Positions 43,319 to 52,376 of a stretch of 64,000 nucleotides of DNA are shown here, piece by piece (the first letter of the stretch is position 1; the number at the start of each line of letters is the position of its first letter). The translations under genes and the position numbers were made by a program. The stretch comes from Ramlibacter monticola (lineage in GTDB: Bacteria; Pseudomonadota; Gammaproteobacteria; Burkholderiales; Burkholderiaceae_C), in contig NZ_JAEQNE010000001.1 in NCBI RefSeq assembly GCF_016722785.1, positions 930,001-994,000 on the forward strand, given 5' to 3'. The notes under the pieces were generated by a model. That model was given only the letters and a program-made list of their open reading frames with translations, was not told the DNA's origin and searched no databases.

Positions 43319-43965
43319 TGCTGGAAGTGCAGCAGCTCGCCAAGCGCTACGGCGAAGTGGACGTGTTCCGCGGGGTCTCGCTCACCGTCGCGCCGCGCGA
43401 GTTCGTGGCGATCGTCGGCGAGTCGGGCGTGGGCAAGTCCACCCTGCTGAACTGCATGGCGGGACTCGACGTGTGGCAGGAGGGGCGCGTCGTCCTCGAC
43501 GGCGTCGATCTCGCGACGCTGGACGACGAGGGTCGCGCGCTGCTGCGCCGGCGCCAGCTCGGTTTCGTGTTCCAGGCCTTCCACGTGCTGCCGCACCTGG
43601 ACGTGGCGCAGAACGTGGGGCTGCCGCTGCTGCTGCTCGGTCGTCCCGACGCGGCGCGGGTGCAGGCGATGCTGGCGGCGGTGGGGCTCGAGGGCCTGGG
43701 GCAGCGCCTGCCGCAGGAGCTGAGCGGAGGCCAGCTGCAGCGCGTCGCCATCGCGCGGGCGCTGGTGCACGGGCCGACGCTGCTGCTGGCCGACGAACCG
43801 ACCGGCAACCTCGATCCCGCGACGGCGGCGCGGGTCATGGGGGTGCTGCGCGCGCAGGCGCGCGAGAGCGGCGCGGCGCTGGTGCTGGTGACGCACTCGG
43901 CGGCCGCGGCCGCCCAGGCGGACCGGGTGCTGCAGTTGCGCAGCGACGGAATTTCCGGGACGTGA
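43318..43965 (+). CDS. ABC transporter ATP-binding protein (LolD/MacB-like)
   Basis: This 215-residue ABC ATPase has Walker A GESGVGKST, a Q-loop near GFVFQAFHVLP, the signature LSGGQLQRVAIARAL and Walker B LLLADEPTGNLD, with the TH switch in LVTHSA. The insertion pattern is that of the LolD/MacB/AttE group, which works with FtsX-type permeases. No permease follows directly. The likely partner is the 841-residue permease at 46052, about 2.1 kb further on the same strand. The start at 43318 overlaps the miaA stop. Confidence 0.93.
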   Translation: MLEVQQLAKRYGEVDVFRGVSLTVAPREFVAIVGESGVGKSTLLNCMAGLDVWQEGRVVLDGVDLATLDDEGRALLRRRQLGFVFQAFHVLPHLDVAQNVGLPLLLLGRPDAARVQAMLAAVGLEGLGQRLPQELSGGQLQRVAIARALVHGPTLLLADEPTGNLDPATAARVMGVLRAQARESGAALVLVTHSAAAAAQADRVLQLRSDGISGT

Positions 43966-44004
43966 CGCGGCCCACGGGCGCCAACCCGCGGGCCGGGGGC
44001 CGGA

Positions 44005-44601
44005 TCAGCTGCCGGGAGCGGTGAGGCCGAACTTCTGCGCCAGCGTGACCGCCGGCACCGCGCCGTCGATCGTCACCAGCCCGCCGGTCTGCGCATGCTT
44101 GCCGACGATCGTGGGCACGCCGCTGAAGCCGAAGCTGGTGAACAGCGCCGTGTTGGCCTTGACGATGTCCTTCTTCGCGTCTTCCACGCCCATGGCGGCG
44201 ATGCCGCCCTGCTGGTTGCGCACGGAGGCCTCGTTCTCCTCCATCTTCATGACCGGGTCCGGCGCGCCGAGGATGGCGGCGCCCTGGGCCACGCTCTTCT
44301 CGCCGATGAGGCCAACCGGGATCCACACCAAGCGGACCTGCGACTTCAGCGGCTTGATGTTCTCCCACAGGGCCGCGCAGTGCGGGCACTGCGGGTCGAA
44401 GAAGACGTAGATGACCCGCGTGGCCATCGTGGAGCCGACGTTGAAGCCCTTGGCCTTCTGCTCGATCGCCTCGATCGAGACGGGCTGCGGGGCCGGCTTG
44501 CCGCCGCTGGCGCTGCTGTCGCCGCCGGAGGAGGACTCCTTGCCGCAGGCGGCCAGCAGGCAGGCCGCGGCCGTGGCGGACAGGACGAGGCGGCGCCTCA
44601 T
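44005..44601 (-). CDS. Lipoprotein thiol-disulfide oxidoreductase (DsbC/DsbG-like thioredoxin fold)
   Basis: This 198-residue lipoprotein has its lipobox at LLAAC (Cys19), then a Ser/Gly/Pro linker. A thioredoxin-fold domain follows with active site C72-P-H-C75 (FFDPQCPHC) and the cis-Pro in SGVPTIVG. It lacks the long dimerisation domain of DsbC, so it is a monomeric, membrane-tethered version. It probably works in periplasmic disulfide isomerisation or reduction. The start at 44601 overlaps the stop of receiver copy 2 by four bases, so the regulator and this gene are coupled. Confidence 0.88.
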   Translation of the reverse strand: MRRRLVLSATAAACLLAACGKESSSGGDSSASGGKPAPQPVSIEAIEQKAKGFNVGSTMATRVIYVFFDPQCPHCAALWENIKPLKSQVRLVWIPVGLIGEKSVAQGAAILGAPDPVMKMEENEASVRNQQGGIAAMGVEDAKKDIVKANTALFTSFGFSGVPTIVGKHAQTGGLVTIDGAVPAVTLAQKFGLTAPGS

Positions 44602-44993
44602 GATGCGGTCGCGGCCGCGAGGCCGCCGAGCTCGGAACAGTAGTCCATGAATTCCTGGGTCTGGGATTTGAGGAACACCGCGTCCGCGCCGAGCTTCAGG
44701 CAATGCGATCGGATCCCGTCGCTGGCGTAGTCGCTGAGGACCACGATGTTACCCGCCCCGGCCCCGGCCGCCCCCCGCGCGCGCGGGATCACGGCCATGC
44801 CGGTCCCTTGATCCAGCACAAGGTCGATGATCAGGAGGTCCCAGCCGCCGGGGTTTTCCTGCAGCCACAGCTTGGCTTCGGCTTCGGTGCGCATGGCGCC
44901 CACCAGCCGGAAATCGCCCAGGGTCGCCAGCAATTCGGCCAGCGCGCCCTGCACCTGCTTCATGTCCTCGACCAGGAAAACACGCACGGTCAC
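44598..44993 (-). CDS. Single-domain response regulator (receiver only), copy 2
   Basis: This 131-residue receiver has E9/D10, phosphoacceptor D57 (LIIDLVLDQ), a Ser at position 87 (VLSDYA) and K109 (VFLKSQT). It is a sister of the receiver at 41872-42258, with the same N-terminal RVFLVEDMK and the same NPGGWD motif. It has no output domain. It is the first gene of an operon with the lipoprotein disulfide oxidoreductase, an uncommon partner for a receiver. No histidine kinase is adjacent. Confidence 0.88.
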   Translation of the reverse strand: MTVRVFLVEDMKQVQGALAELLATLGDFRLVGAMRTEAEAKLWLQENPGGWDLLIIDLVLDQGTGMAVIPRARGAAGAGAGNIVVLSDYASDGIRSHCLKLGADAVFLKSQTQEFMDYCSELGGLAAATAS

Positions 44994-45062
44994 TTCTGCC
45001 TGCCCCTGTCTGTGCGAGTGTCTGATTCATTCTAGACCGCGCCCGCGCGCGGCGACACCGGG

Positions 45063-45323
45063 TCATGCACCCCCGTCCTTGGCCTGCTCGAGCAGTTCCG
45101 TCACCTCTTCGAGGTCCTCGGCCGCCTGCTGCACCTTGCGCTCGAGCTCCGCGTTCTGGCGGATCGCCCAGGCGATGTCGCTCTGCTGCTTCACGTCGGC
45201 CGGGAGTTCGCGCTCCAGCGCACCGTGGGTCAGGCCGAGCTCCGCGCTGGCCACTTCGAGCTCGTGCTGGACTTCGCTCGTCTTGTGTTTCGCCTGATCG
45301 ATCGGATGCGTGCGCTGGCTCAT
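45063..45323 (-). CDS. Small coiled-coil protein, unknown
   Basis: This 86-residue hydrophilic protein starts MSQRTHPIDQAKHKTSEVQ, has mostly helix and coiled-coil character (about residues 10-80), and no cysteine, signal or membrane helix. The central LTHGALERELPADVKQQSDIAWAIRQNAELERKVQQ looks like a conserved patch. It may be a cytoplasmic stress protein; the name of a family is not recalled. A ribosome site AGGATTTCC precedes the ATG. The 217 bases between 45324 and 45540 contain only upstream sequence. Confidence 0.65.
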   Translation of the reverse strand: MSQRTHPIDQAKHKTSEVQHELEVASAELGLTHGALERELPADVKQQSDIAWAIRQNAELERKVQQAAEDLEEVTELLEQAKDGGA

Positions 45324-45540
45324 GGAAATCCTTTCTTCGCAAGTCCCTGAAGACTAAGGACTGCGCGAAGGCTCAACGGTCCGACAGGCGCGCACGCGCG
45401 GGCCGGACCAGCCCGCACGCGGAGGGCGCGTGCGTCCGCGGGCGCGTCGGCGGAACGCGGCGGGCGATGCCGCCGTCTTCCTACAGTGCCTGCGCCGTGC
45501 GCTGACGATCATGACCGAACCATTTCCAAGGAGAACGAAG

Positions 45541-46020
45541 ATGCCGAACACCCGTGGCGAAAAGGATGCCTGCGACCTTCTCGATGCCGACCACCGCGCC
45601 GTCAAGAAGATGTTCAAGGAATACGAGGAACTGACCGGTTCGCGCGCCCGCGGCGCTGCCCAGAAGAAGATGGACCTCGCCCGCCAGATCTGCCACGAGC
45701 TCTCCGTCCACGCGCAGATCGAGGAAGAGCTGTTCTACCCGGCGTTGCGCGCCGCGCTCAAGGAGACGGACCTGCTGGCCGAGGCCGAGGTCGAGCACCA
45801 GTCGGCCAAGGACCTGATCGCGCAGATCGAGGGCATGGCGGAGGCCGACGAGATGTTCGATGCCAAGGTCACGGTGCTGGGCGAGTACATCGACCACCAC
45901 GTGAAGGAAGAGCGCAACGAGATGTTCCCGAAGGCCCGCGCCGCCCGCAAGCTGGACCTGGTGGCCCTGCGCGACGAGTTGGCGACGCGCAAGGAGGAGC
46001 TGATGGGGGCGACGGCCTGA
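45541..46020 (+). CDS. Hemerythrin HHE-domain protein
   Basis: This 159-residue helical bundle has histidines and glutamates placed for a di-iron site: LDADHRAVKKMFKEYEEL (H18), then SVHAQIEEELFYPAL, EVEHQSAKDLIAQ and DHHVKEERNEMFP. These proteins bind oxygen or nitric oxide, or sense redox state. The start at 45541 is behind a CAAGGAGAACG ribosome site; the upstream extension to 45430 is Arg-rich and not part of the fold. It lies on the opposite strand from the coiled-coil gene and precedes the ABC permease by 31 bases. Confidence 0.9.
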   Translation: MPNTRGEKDACDLLDADHRAVKKMFKEYEELTGSRARGAAQKKMDLARQICHELSVHAQIEEELFYPALRAALKETDLLAEAEVEHQSAKDLIAQIEGMAEADEMFDAKVTVLGEYIDHHVKEERNEMFPKARAARKLDLVALRDELATRKEELMGATA

Positions 46021-46051
46021 TTTCCGTCCCGCGCGCGCCTGCGGCGGCACA

Positions 46052-48577
46052 ATGCCCCGCATGCTCGCGCTCCTCGCGACCTACTCCTGGCAGGAAGTCC
46101 GCCACCACGGCTGGCGCAGCGCGACCGCGGTGCTCGCGGTCATGCTGGGCGTCGCCCTGGCCTTTTCCGTCCACCTGATCAACGCGTCGGCGCTGGACGA
46201 GTTCTCCACCGCGGCGCGTTCGGCCGGCGGCGAGCCGGACCTGGAACTGCGGGCCGCGCAGGGCGTCCTGGACGAAGCGCTGTACGCCCGCGTCGCGACC
46301 GATGCGCGCGTCGCCTGGGCGAGCCCCGTCCTCGAATTGCAGACGCTCGCGCTCGCCCGGGACGGCGAGCGCACGCCGCTGCGCGTGCTCGGGGTCGACG
46401 CGCTGGTCGTGGGCGCCACCGCCCCGCAACTGGTGCCCGTTCCCGGCGAAGGCGCGGACCGCCTGTCCGTGCTCTCCCCCGACACCGTGTTCCTCAATGC
46501 CGCGGCGCGCCAGGTCCTGCCGCCCGATCGGCTGCGGCTGCAGGTCGGCCTGGCCCTGCGCGAACTGCGCGTGGCCGGCTCCACCAACGCCGGCGGCGGC
46601 CCCCTGCTGGTGATGGACCTCGGCGCCGCGCAGGACCTGTTCGGCCGCGGCGGACAGCTCACGCGCATCGACGTGCGCCTGAAGGCCGGCGTGCCCCGCG
46701 CCGACTGGCTGCGCGCGCTGCAGCTGCCCGCGGGCGTGCAGGCGGCGGAACCCGGCGACACGGGCCAGCGCGTCAGCCAGATCTCGCGGGCCTACCGGGT
46801 CAACCTCACGGTGCTGGCGCTGGTCGCGCTGTTCACCGGCGCCTTCCTCGTGTTCTCCGTGCTGGCGCTCAGCGTGGCACGGCGCGCGCAGCAGTTCGCG
46901 CTGCTGGGCGTGCTCGGGCTCACGGCGCGCCAGCGCCTGCGCCTGGTGCTCACCGAATCCGCGCTGCTGGGACTGGTGGGCAGCATCGCGGGCATCGCGC
47001 TCGGCACCGGGCTGGCGGCAGCGGCGCTGTCGCTGCTCGGGGGCGACCTGGGCGGCGGGTACTTCCCCGGCGTGCGGCCCAGCCTGCAGTGGAGCGGATT
47101 GGCCGCGGCAGGCTATGGCGCCCTGGGCGTGGTGGCGGCGATGGCGGGCGGCTGGCTGCCGGCGCGCAGCGCCGCCCGCCTGCCGCTGGCGCAGACGCTG
47201 AAGGGCCTGGGCACCGGGCTGCCGCGCGCGCGGCGCCACTGGCCGGGCTGGCTGGCGCTGGGCGCGGCCGTCGCGCTCGCGCTGCTGCCGCCGATCGGCG
47301 GCATCCCGCTGGCGGCCTACGTCTCGGTGGGACTGCTGCTGGTGGGCGGCATCTCCGTGCTGCCCGGCGCGGTCGGCGCCTTCTACGACCGGCTCGCGCC
47401 CGCGGTGGCGCACCGGCTGCTGCCGCTGCTCGCGGTGGAGCGCGCGCGGCGCGTGCGCGAAAGCGCTGCCGTCGCCGTGAGCGGCGTCGTCGCGGCCCTC
47501 AGCCTCGCGGTGGCGCTCACCGTGATGGTGGCGAGCTTTCGCCAGTCGGTCTCGGACTGGCTCGACATCGTGCTGCCCGCCGACCTGTACCTGCGCACCA
47601 GCATCGGCGCCGGCACCGGCGACACGGCCTACCTCACGCCGGCCCTCGTGGAGGGACTGGCGCAGGTGCCGGGCGTGGCGCGAGTCGCCACCCAGCGCGT
47701 GCGCCTGCTGCTGCTGGATCCCGCGCGGCCGCAGGTGGCCCTGCTTTCCCGGTCGATCGGCGATGCGCGCCGCAGCCTGCCTCTGGTGGGCGACCCCGTC
47801 GCGGTGCCCGCCGGCGCCGTGCCGGTCTACGTCAGCGAAGCGATGGTCGACCTGTACGGCGCACGCAAGGGCGAGCCGCTGCCGGTGCTCGAAGGCGTGC
47901 TGGGCGGCGGGCCTTTCGTCGTCGCGGGCGTGTGGCGCGACTACGTGCGGCAAACCGGCGCGGTCATGATCGGGCAGGCCGACTACCTGCGCCTCACGGG
48001 CGACCGGCGCATCAACGATGCCCAGCTCTGGCTCGCGCCCGACGCCTCCGAGCAGGACGTGCAGGCCCGCATCCGCGCCCTGGTGGCGCGCGAGGCCGGC
48101 GCGCCGGACCTGGTCGACTTCGCCTCCGCCTCGCAGGTGCGCAGCATCTCGCTGCGCATCTTCGACCGCAGCTTCGCCGTGACCTACTGGCTGCAGGCCG
48201 TGGCGATCGCCATCGGCCTGTTCGGCGTGGCCGCGAGCTTCAGCGCCCAGGTGCTGGCGCGGCGCAAGGAGTTCGGCCTGCTCGCGCACCTGGGGCTCAC
48301 GCGCCGGCAGGTGCTGGCCGTGGTCGCCGGCGAAGGGGCCGCGTGGACCGTGATCGGCGCCCTCGCGGGCCTGGGGCTGGGCCTGGCGGTGGCCGTCGTG
48401 CTGGTGCACGTGGTGAATCCCCAGAGCTTCCACTGGACCATGGACCTGCTGCTGCCCTGGACGCGCCTTCTTGCCCTGTGTGCGGCCGTGGTCGTCGCCG
48501 GCACGCTGACGGCCTGGCTCGCGGGCCGGGCCGCGGCCGGCCGCGACGCCGTGCTCGCGGTGAAGGAGGACTGGTGA
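46052..48577 (+). CDS. Large ABC transporter permease with two FtsX domains
   Basis: This 841-residue membrane protein has an N-terminal anchor (about residues 20-45), a large periplasmic region and two FtsX-type four-helix modules (around 250-370 and 710-835). A further pair of helices lies between (about 395-450). The architecture is that of the YbbP/AttFG group of lipid or substrate exporters. It ends in ...AVLAVKEDW and its stop overlaps the AttH-like start by one base. The ATPase partner is probably the one at 43318. Start at 46052, with an alternative at 46061. Confidence 0.88.
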   Translation: MPRMLALLATYSWQEVRHHGWRSATAVLAVMLGVALAFSVHLINASALDEFSTAARSAGGEPDLELRAAQGVLDEALYARVATDARVAWASPVLELQTLALARDGERTPLRVLGVDALVVGATAPQLVPVPGEGADRLSVLSPDTVFLNAAARQVLPPDRLRLQVGLALRELRVAGSTNAGGGPLLVMDLGAAQDLFGRGGQLTRIDVRLKAGVPRADWLRALQLPAGVQAAEPGDTGQRVSQISRAYRVNLTVLALVALFTGAFLVFSVLALSVARRAQQFALLGVLGLTARQRLRLVLTESALLGLVGSIAGIALGTGLAAAALSLLGGDLGGGYFPGVRPSLQWSGLAAAGYGALGVVAAMAGGWLPARSAARLPLAQTLKGLGTGLPRARRHWPGWLALGAAVALALLPPIGGIPLAAYVSVGLLLVGGISVLPGAVGAFYDRLAPAVAHRLLPLLAVERARRVRESAAVAVSGVVAALSLAVALTVMVASFRQSVSDWLDIVLPADLYLRTSIGAGTGDTAYLTPALVEGLAQVPGVARVATQRVRLLLLDPARPQVALLSRSIGDARRSLPLVGDPVAVPAGAVPVYVSEAMVDLYGARKGEPLPVLEGVLGGGPFVVAGVWRDYVRQTGAVMIGQADYLRLTGDRRINDAQLWLAPDASEQDVQARIRALVAREAGAPDLVDFASASQVRSISLRIFDRSFAVTYWLQAVAIAIGLFGVAASFSAQVLARRKEFGLLAHLGLTRRQVLAVVAGEGAAWTVIGALAGLGLGLAVAVVLVHVVNPQSFHWTMDLLLPWTRLLALCAAVVVAGTLTAWLAGRAAAGRDAVLAVKEDW

Positions 48578-49626
48578 TGCGGCGCCGCCCCCTGCTCGTC
48601 GCGCTGCCCTGCCTCGCGCTCGCGCCGCGGACCTGGGCGCTGCCGGCGCGGCGGCTGTCCTTCCCGGCGGACCACGGCGCGCACCCGGCGTTCCGCACCG
48701 AGTGGTGGTACATCACCGGCCACGCGCAGGCGGGCGAGCGCAGCTTCGGCTTCCAGGTGACCTTCTTCCGCTCGCGGGTCGAGGCGACGCAGGCCCTGCA
48801 ATCGAAGTTCGCGGCGAAGCAGTTGCTGTTCGCGCATGCGGCGGTGACCGACGTGCAGGGCGGCCGCCTGCGCCACGACCAGCGCATCGCGCGCGCCGGC
48901 TTCGGCATCGCCGAGGCCGCGACGGGCGACGGCCAGCTGCGGCTGCGCGACTGGTCCCTGGCGCGCGAGGGCGGCGCCTGGCACGCCGTCCTCCCCGCCG
49001 GCGACTTCGCGCTGGACCTGCGCTGCGCGCCCACGCAGCCGGTGCTGCTGCAGGGCGCGCAGGGCCTGTCGCGCAAGGGCCCGAAACCGGAGCAGGCGAG
49101 CTACTACTACAGCGAGCCGCAGCTCGCGGTCACGGGACGCCTCACCCTGCAGGGCCGCCCCTTCGAGGTGGCGGGCAAGGCCTGGATGGACCACGAGATC
49201 AGCGACGAGTACCTGCCCGCCGAGGCCGCCGGCTGGGACTGGATCGGCATGAACCTCGACGACGGCAGCGCCCTCATGGCCTTCCGCATCCGCCGCCCGG
49301 ACGGCAGCACGCTCTGGGACGGCAGCACCTTCCGCAGCGCGCGCGGCGACCTGTATGTCGCGAGCCCCGGCGAGACCGAGTTCCGGCCGGGGCGGCGCTG
49401 GAAGAGTCCGCTGACGAACGCGAGCTACCCGGTGGAGTGGATCGTGCGCACGCCGGCCGACTTCTACACGGTGCGCGCGCTGGTGGAGAACCAGGAGCTG
49501 GACAGCCGGGGGTCGACCGGCGCGATCTACTGGGAGGGGCTGTCGGAGCTGCTGGATGGCAACGGCAGGCGGGTGGGGAAAGGGTATCTGGAGATGACGG
49601 GGTATGCGGCAAAGCTGAAGATGTAG
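48577..49626 (+). CDS. AttH/CrtC-like (carotenoid 1,2-hydratase superfamily) exported protein
   Basis: This 349-residue protein has a signal-like N-terminus (about residues 1-22) and two lipocalin-type beta barrels. The family marks are HPAFRTEWWYITGH (about residues 35-48), FGFQVTFFRS, SYYYSEPQLAVTGRL and AWMDHEISDEYLP. It is of the AttH/CrtC group. AttH is associated with an AttEFG ABC exporter in Agrobacterium, and the permease gene directly upstream supports that here. A carotenoid role is not supported, as no carotenoid gene is near. It is coupled to the permease. Confidence 0.9.
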   Translation: MRRRPLLVALPCLALAPRTWALPARRLSFPADHGAHPAFRTEWWYITGHAQAGERSFGFQVTFFRSRVEATQALQSKFAAKQLLFAHAAVTDVQGGRLRHDQRIARAGFGIAEAATGDGQLRLRDWSLAREGGAWHAVLPAGDFALDLRCAPTQPVLLQGAQGLSRKGPKPEQASYYYSEPQLAVTGRLTLQGRPFEVAGKAWMDHEISDEYLPAEAAGWDWIGMNLDDGSALMAFRIRRPDGSTLWDGSTFRSARGDLYVASPGETEFRPGRRWKSPLTNASYPVEWIVRTPADFYTVRALVENQELDSRGSTGAIYWEGLSELLDGNGRRVGKGYLEMTGYAAKLKM

Positions 49627-49646
49627 CCGCGCGAGAGGAGCGATCC

Positions 49647-50048
49647 ATGCGAATCCTGCTCAACATCGATGTCCCGGCACTCGATCCGGCCATCGCCTTC
49701 TACTCCGCGGCCCTGGGCCTGCGACTGCAGCGCGTGCTCGACGACGACGTGGCGGAGCTCGTCGGCGCGGCCTGCACGATCTACCTGCTGCGCCATCCCG
49801 CCGGCTCGCCCGCCGTGCACGGACTCGCGATCGCGCGCGACTACGCCCGCCACTGGACGCCGGTGCACATGGACTTCGTGGTCGACGACGTGTTCGAGGC
49901 CGCCCGGCGCGCGCTGGACGCCGGCGCGAAGCAGGAAACCGGCTGGGTGGAATGGCGGGGGTCGCGCTGCATCACGTTCTCGGACCCCTTCGGCCACGGC
50001 TTCTGCCTGATCGAATTCGCCGACGAGACCTACGCGTCCGACGCCTGA
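49647..50048 (+). CDS. Glyoxalase/VOC-family protein
   Basis: This 133-residue protein has a single VOC domain: an N-terminal LLNIDVPALDPAIAFYSAALGL strand-helix, VHMDFVVDDVFEAARRALDAGAKQ and a C-terminal FSDPFGHGFCLIEF. Candidate metal ligands are the His and Glu in VHMDF and CLIEF. Function cannot be assigned (lyase, dioxygenase or resistance protein). Start at 49647 with GAGAGGAGC before it. It is 20 bases after the AttH-like gene and 64 bases before hemG. Confidence 0.88.
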   Translation: MRILLNIDVPALDPAIAFYSAALGLRLQRVLDDDVAELVGAACTIYLLRHPAGSPAVHGLAIARDYARHWTPVHMDFVVDDVFEAARRALDAGAKQETGWVEWRGSRCITFSDPFGHGFCLIEFADETYASDA

Positions 50049-50112
50049 CGCGCCTTCGTTTGCGTTTGCGCAGGGCCGGCCTCGCCCGCCGGCGCTATAA
50101 CCGCGGCATCCC

Positions 50113-50640
50113 ATGGCCCGCATCCTCATCGCCTATTCCACCGTCGACGGCCACACGCGCAGGATCTGCGAGCGCATGCAGCGCTCCCTGGAGGGCGAGG
50201 GCCACGCCGTGACGCTGGCCTCGCTCAGCGCCGCCGGGCGCCCGGACGCGGACGCCTTCGAGAAAGTGGTGATCGGCGCCAGCATCCGCTACGGCAAGCA
50301 CCGCCAGGAGGTGTTCGACTTCATCGAGGGGAACCGGCAGGCGCTGGCGACGAAGCCCAGCGCCTTCTTCACCGTCAACGCCGTCGCGCGCAAGCCGGGC
50401 AAGGACGTGCCGGAGGGCAACCCGTACGTGAAGAGCTTCCGCCGCCTGACGCCCTGGCGCCCCCCGCTGGTGGGCGTGTTCGCGGGCAGGATCGACTACC
50501 GCAGCTACGGTTTCGTGGACCGGCAGGTGATCCGCTTCATCATGTGGCTGACCAAGGGCCCCACCGACCCGCAGGCCTGCGTGGAGTTCACGGACTGGGA
50601 GAACGTCGATGCGTTCTCCCGCCGCGTCGCCGCCCTCTGA
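50113..50640 (+). CDS. hemG: Menaquinone-dependent protoporphyrinogen IX dehydrogenase
   Basis: This 175-residue flavodoxin-fold enzyme oxidises protoporphyrinogen IX in heme synthesis and passes electrons to quinones. The FMN-binding AYSTVDGHTRRICE, VVIGASIRYGKHR and the FFTVNAVARKPGK segment are family marks. FAGRIDYRSYGFVDRQVIRFIMWLTKG carries the region that associates with the inner membrane. Length is normal. It is 2 bases before the convergent acyl-CoA dehydrogenase end. Confidence 0.92.
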   Translation: MARILIAYSTVDGHTRRICERMQRSLEGEGHAVTLASLSAAGRPDADAFEKVVIGASIRYGKHRQEVFDFIEGNRQALATKPSAFFTVNAVARKPGKDVPEGNPYVKSFRRLTPWRPPLVGVFAGRIDYRSYGFVDRQVIRFIMWLTKGPTDPQACVEFTDWENVDAFSRRVAAL

Positions 50641-50641
50641 C

Positions 50642-52306
50642 TCAGGCCGTCCCCAGCGCCCGTTCCAGCAGGCTGCGCGCCACCACCTTCAGCGCCAGCG
50701 TTTCCTCCGCGCCTTCGAAGATCGACAGCACGCGGGCATCGACGAAGTAGCGGCTGACCGGCGACTCCTCGGCATAGCCCATGCCGCCGTGCAGCTGCAG
50801 CGCCTCGCGCGTGACCATCTCGGCGGAGCGGCAGGCGAGCAGCTTGACCAGGCTGGCCTCCATGCGGCCCTCGCCGCGATCGACCTGCCGCGCGACGGCG
50901 CCCGCGAGCTGGCGGCAGCTCGCCAGCCGCGCGCCCATGCGGGCGAGCTTGGCGCGGGTGAGCGGGAATTCGGCCAGCGCCTGGCCGAACACCTTGCGGT
51001 CGTGGCTGTAGCGGATCGCGGCGCGCAGGGCCGCGCGCATCACGCCGCAGGCGCGCGCCGCGGTCTGCATGCGGCCGCCCACCATGCCGGCCATCGTGTA
51101 GTAGAAGCCCTTGCCCAGCCCCGCCTCGCCGCCCACGACGTTCGCATCGGGCACGAAGAAGTCCTCGAAGGAGAGGTCGAAGGAGTGCATGCCGCGGTAG
51201 CCGATGGTGGGGATCGCGCGGCCGCTCAGCGTGCCGCCCTCGGGCTGGCGGAACACGAAGTCGTGGCCGTCGAACGAAGGCTTTTCCACCAGCAGCAGGC
51301 TCAGGCCCTTGTGGCCCAGCGCGCGGTCCGGGTCGGTGCGCGTCACCACCATCAGCAGGCCGGCCTTGCCGGCGAAGGTGCACCAGGTCTTGGCGCCGTC
51401 GAGGCGCCAGCCGCCGGCCACGCGCGTGCCGCGCAAGGTGAGCGCGGCGACGTCGGAGCCGAAGTCGGGCTCGGTGATGGCGATCGCGCAGAGCGGGTCG
51501 CCCGCCGCCAGCTTCGGCAGCCAGTGGGCCTGCTGTTGCGGGGTGCCGCCCGCGACCAGCGCGCGGGTGAGGATCTCCGGCCGCGTGATCAGGCTGCCGG
51601 CCGCGGCCAGCGAGCCTTCCGACAGGGCCTCCGTCACCAGCACCATCAGCAGCGCGTCCTCGTGCCCGTCGGGCGCGCTGCCGCCGTACTGCTCCGGCAC
51701 CGAGAGGCCGAACACGCCCATCTCCCGCAGGGGCTGCAGCAGCGACTCGGGCACGGTGAGGTTGTCGCGGTGGATGGCCTCGGCCTGGGGCGCCACCACT
51801 TCGGCGGCGAAGCGCCGGAAGGCCTCCTGCGCCATCGCATGCGGCTCGTCCAGCGCCAGGCGCCCGACTTCGCCGTCGGAGGCGGCGACCGCGCGGCCCG
51901 CCGCATCGAGGGCCTGCGAGCCGGCGGCGGAGTGGCACAGCGCCTCCCAGCCGGCGTCGTCGCGCAGCGCCCGCAGGGCGTCGCGGGGCAGCCCGAGCTC
52001 GAGGTGCAGCATCTCCAGGCGGGCCAGCACGGCCTGGCCGGCTTCGACCGCGAACAGGAGGGCGAGGCGCGCATCGAGCTCGCTGCTTTGCGCGCCCAGG
52101 GCGGCGATGCCGGCGTCCGCCGCGAGCAGGTCCGCCGCCGCCCAGGCCAGTTCGAAGGAGGCGACCTGCTCGGCGTCGAGCTTGTCGCCGCTGAGCCGGC
52201 CCTGGGCGCTGCAGCGCCGCGCGAGGGCCACAGTGGCCGCGTCGAAGGCCGTGCGCAGGCGCGCGAGGCAGTTGCGGACGGTGCCGAGGGTGTCTTCGGG
52301 GTGCAT
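50642..52306 (-). CDS. Acyl-CoA dehydrogenase family flavoprotein with N-terminal extension
   Basis: This 554-residue protein has the acyl-CoA dehydrogenase fold (about residues 150-554): FRRFAAEVVAPQAEAIHRDN, GVFGLSVPEQYGG, AITEPDFGSDVAAL, the flavin-contact GAKTWCTFAG, and the C-terminal ALQLHGGMGYAEE. About 150 residues at the N-terminus are helical and not part of the usual 380-residue enzyme. The start at 52306 follows CCAGGAGAAGAC, a strong site. Substrate chain length is not known. It is convergent with hemG and divergent from the GNAT gene. Confidence 0.9.
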   Translation of the reverse strand: MHPEDTLGTVRNCLARLRTAFDAATVALARRCSAQGRLSGDKLDAEQVASFELAWAAADLLAADAGIAALGAQSSELDARLALLFAVEAGQAVLARLEMLHLELGLPRDALRALRDDAGWEALCHSAAGSQALDAAGRAVAASDGEVGRLALDEPHAMAQEAFRRFAAEVVAPQAEAIHRDNLTVPESLLQPLREMGVFGLSVPEQYGGSAPDGHEDALLMVLVTEALSEGSLAAAGSLITRPEILTRALVAGGTPQQQAHWLPKLAAGDPLCAIAITEPDFGSDVAALTLRGTRVAGGWRLDGAKTWCTFAGKAGLLMVVTRTDPDRALGHKGLSLLLVEKPSFDGHDFVFRQPEGGTLSGRAIPTIGYRGMHSFDLSFEDFFVPDANVVGGEAGLGKGFYYTMAGMVGGRMQTAARACGVMRAALRAAIRYSHDRKVFGQALAEFPLTRAKLARMGARLASCRQLAGAVARQVDRGEGRMEASLVKLLACRSAEMVTREALQLHGGMGYAEESPVSRYFVDARVLSIFEGAEETLALKVVARSLLERALGTA

Positions 52307-52376
52307 GGGTCTTCTCCTGGCCGGGATGATGCCCGAAGCGCTGCGCCGGCCGGACGAAATTGCTATAAGTGAAGGC

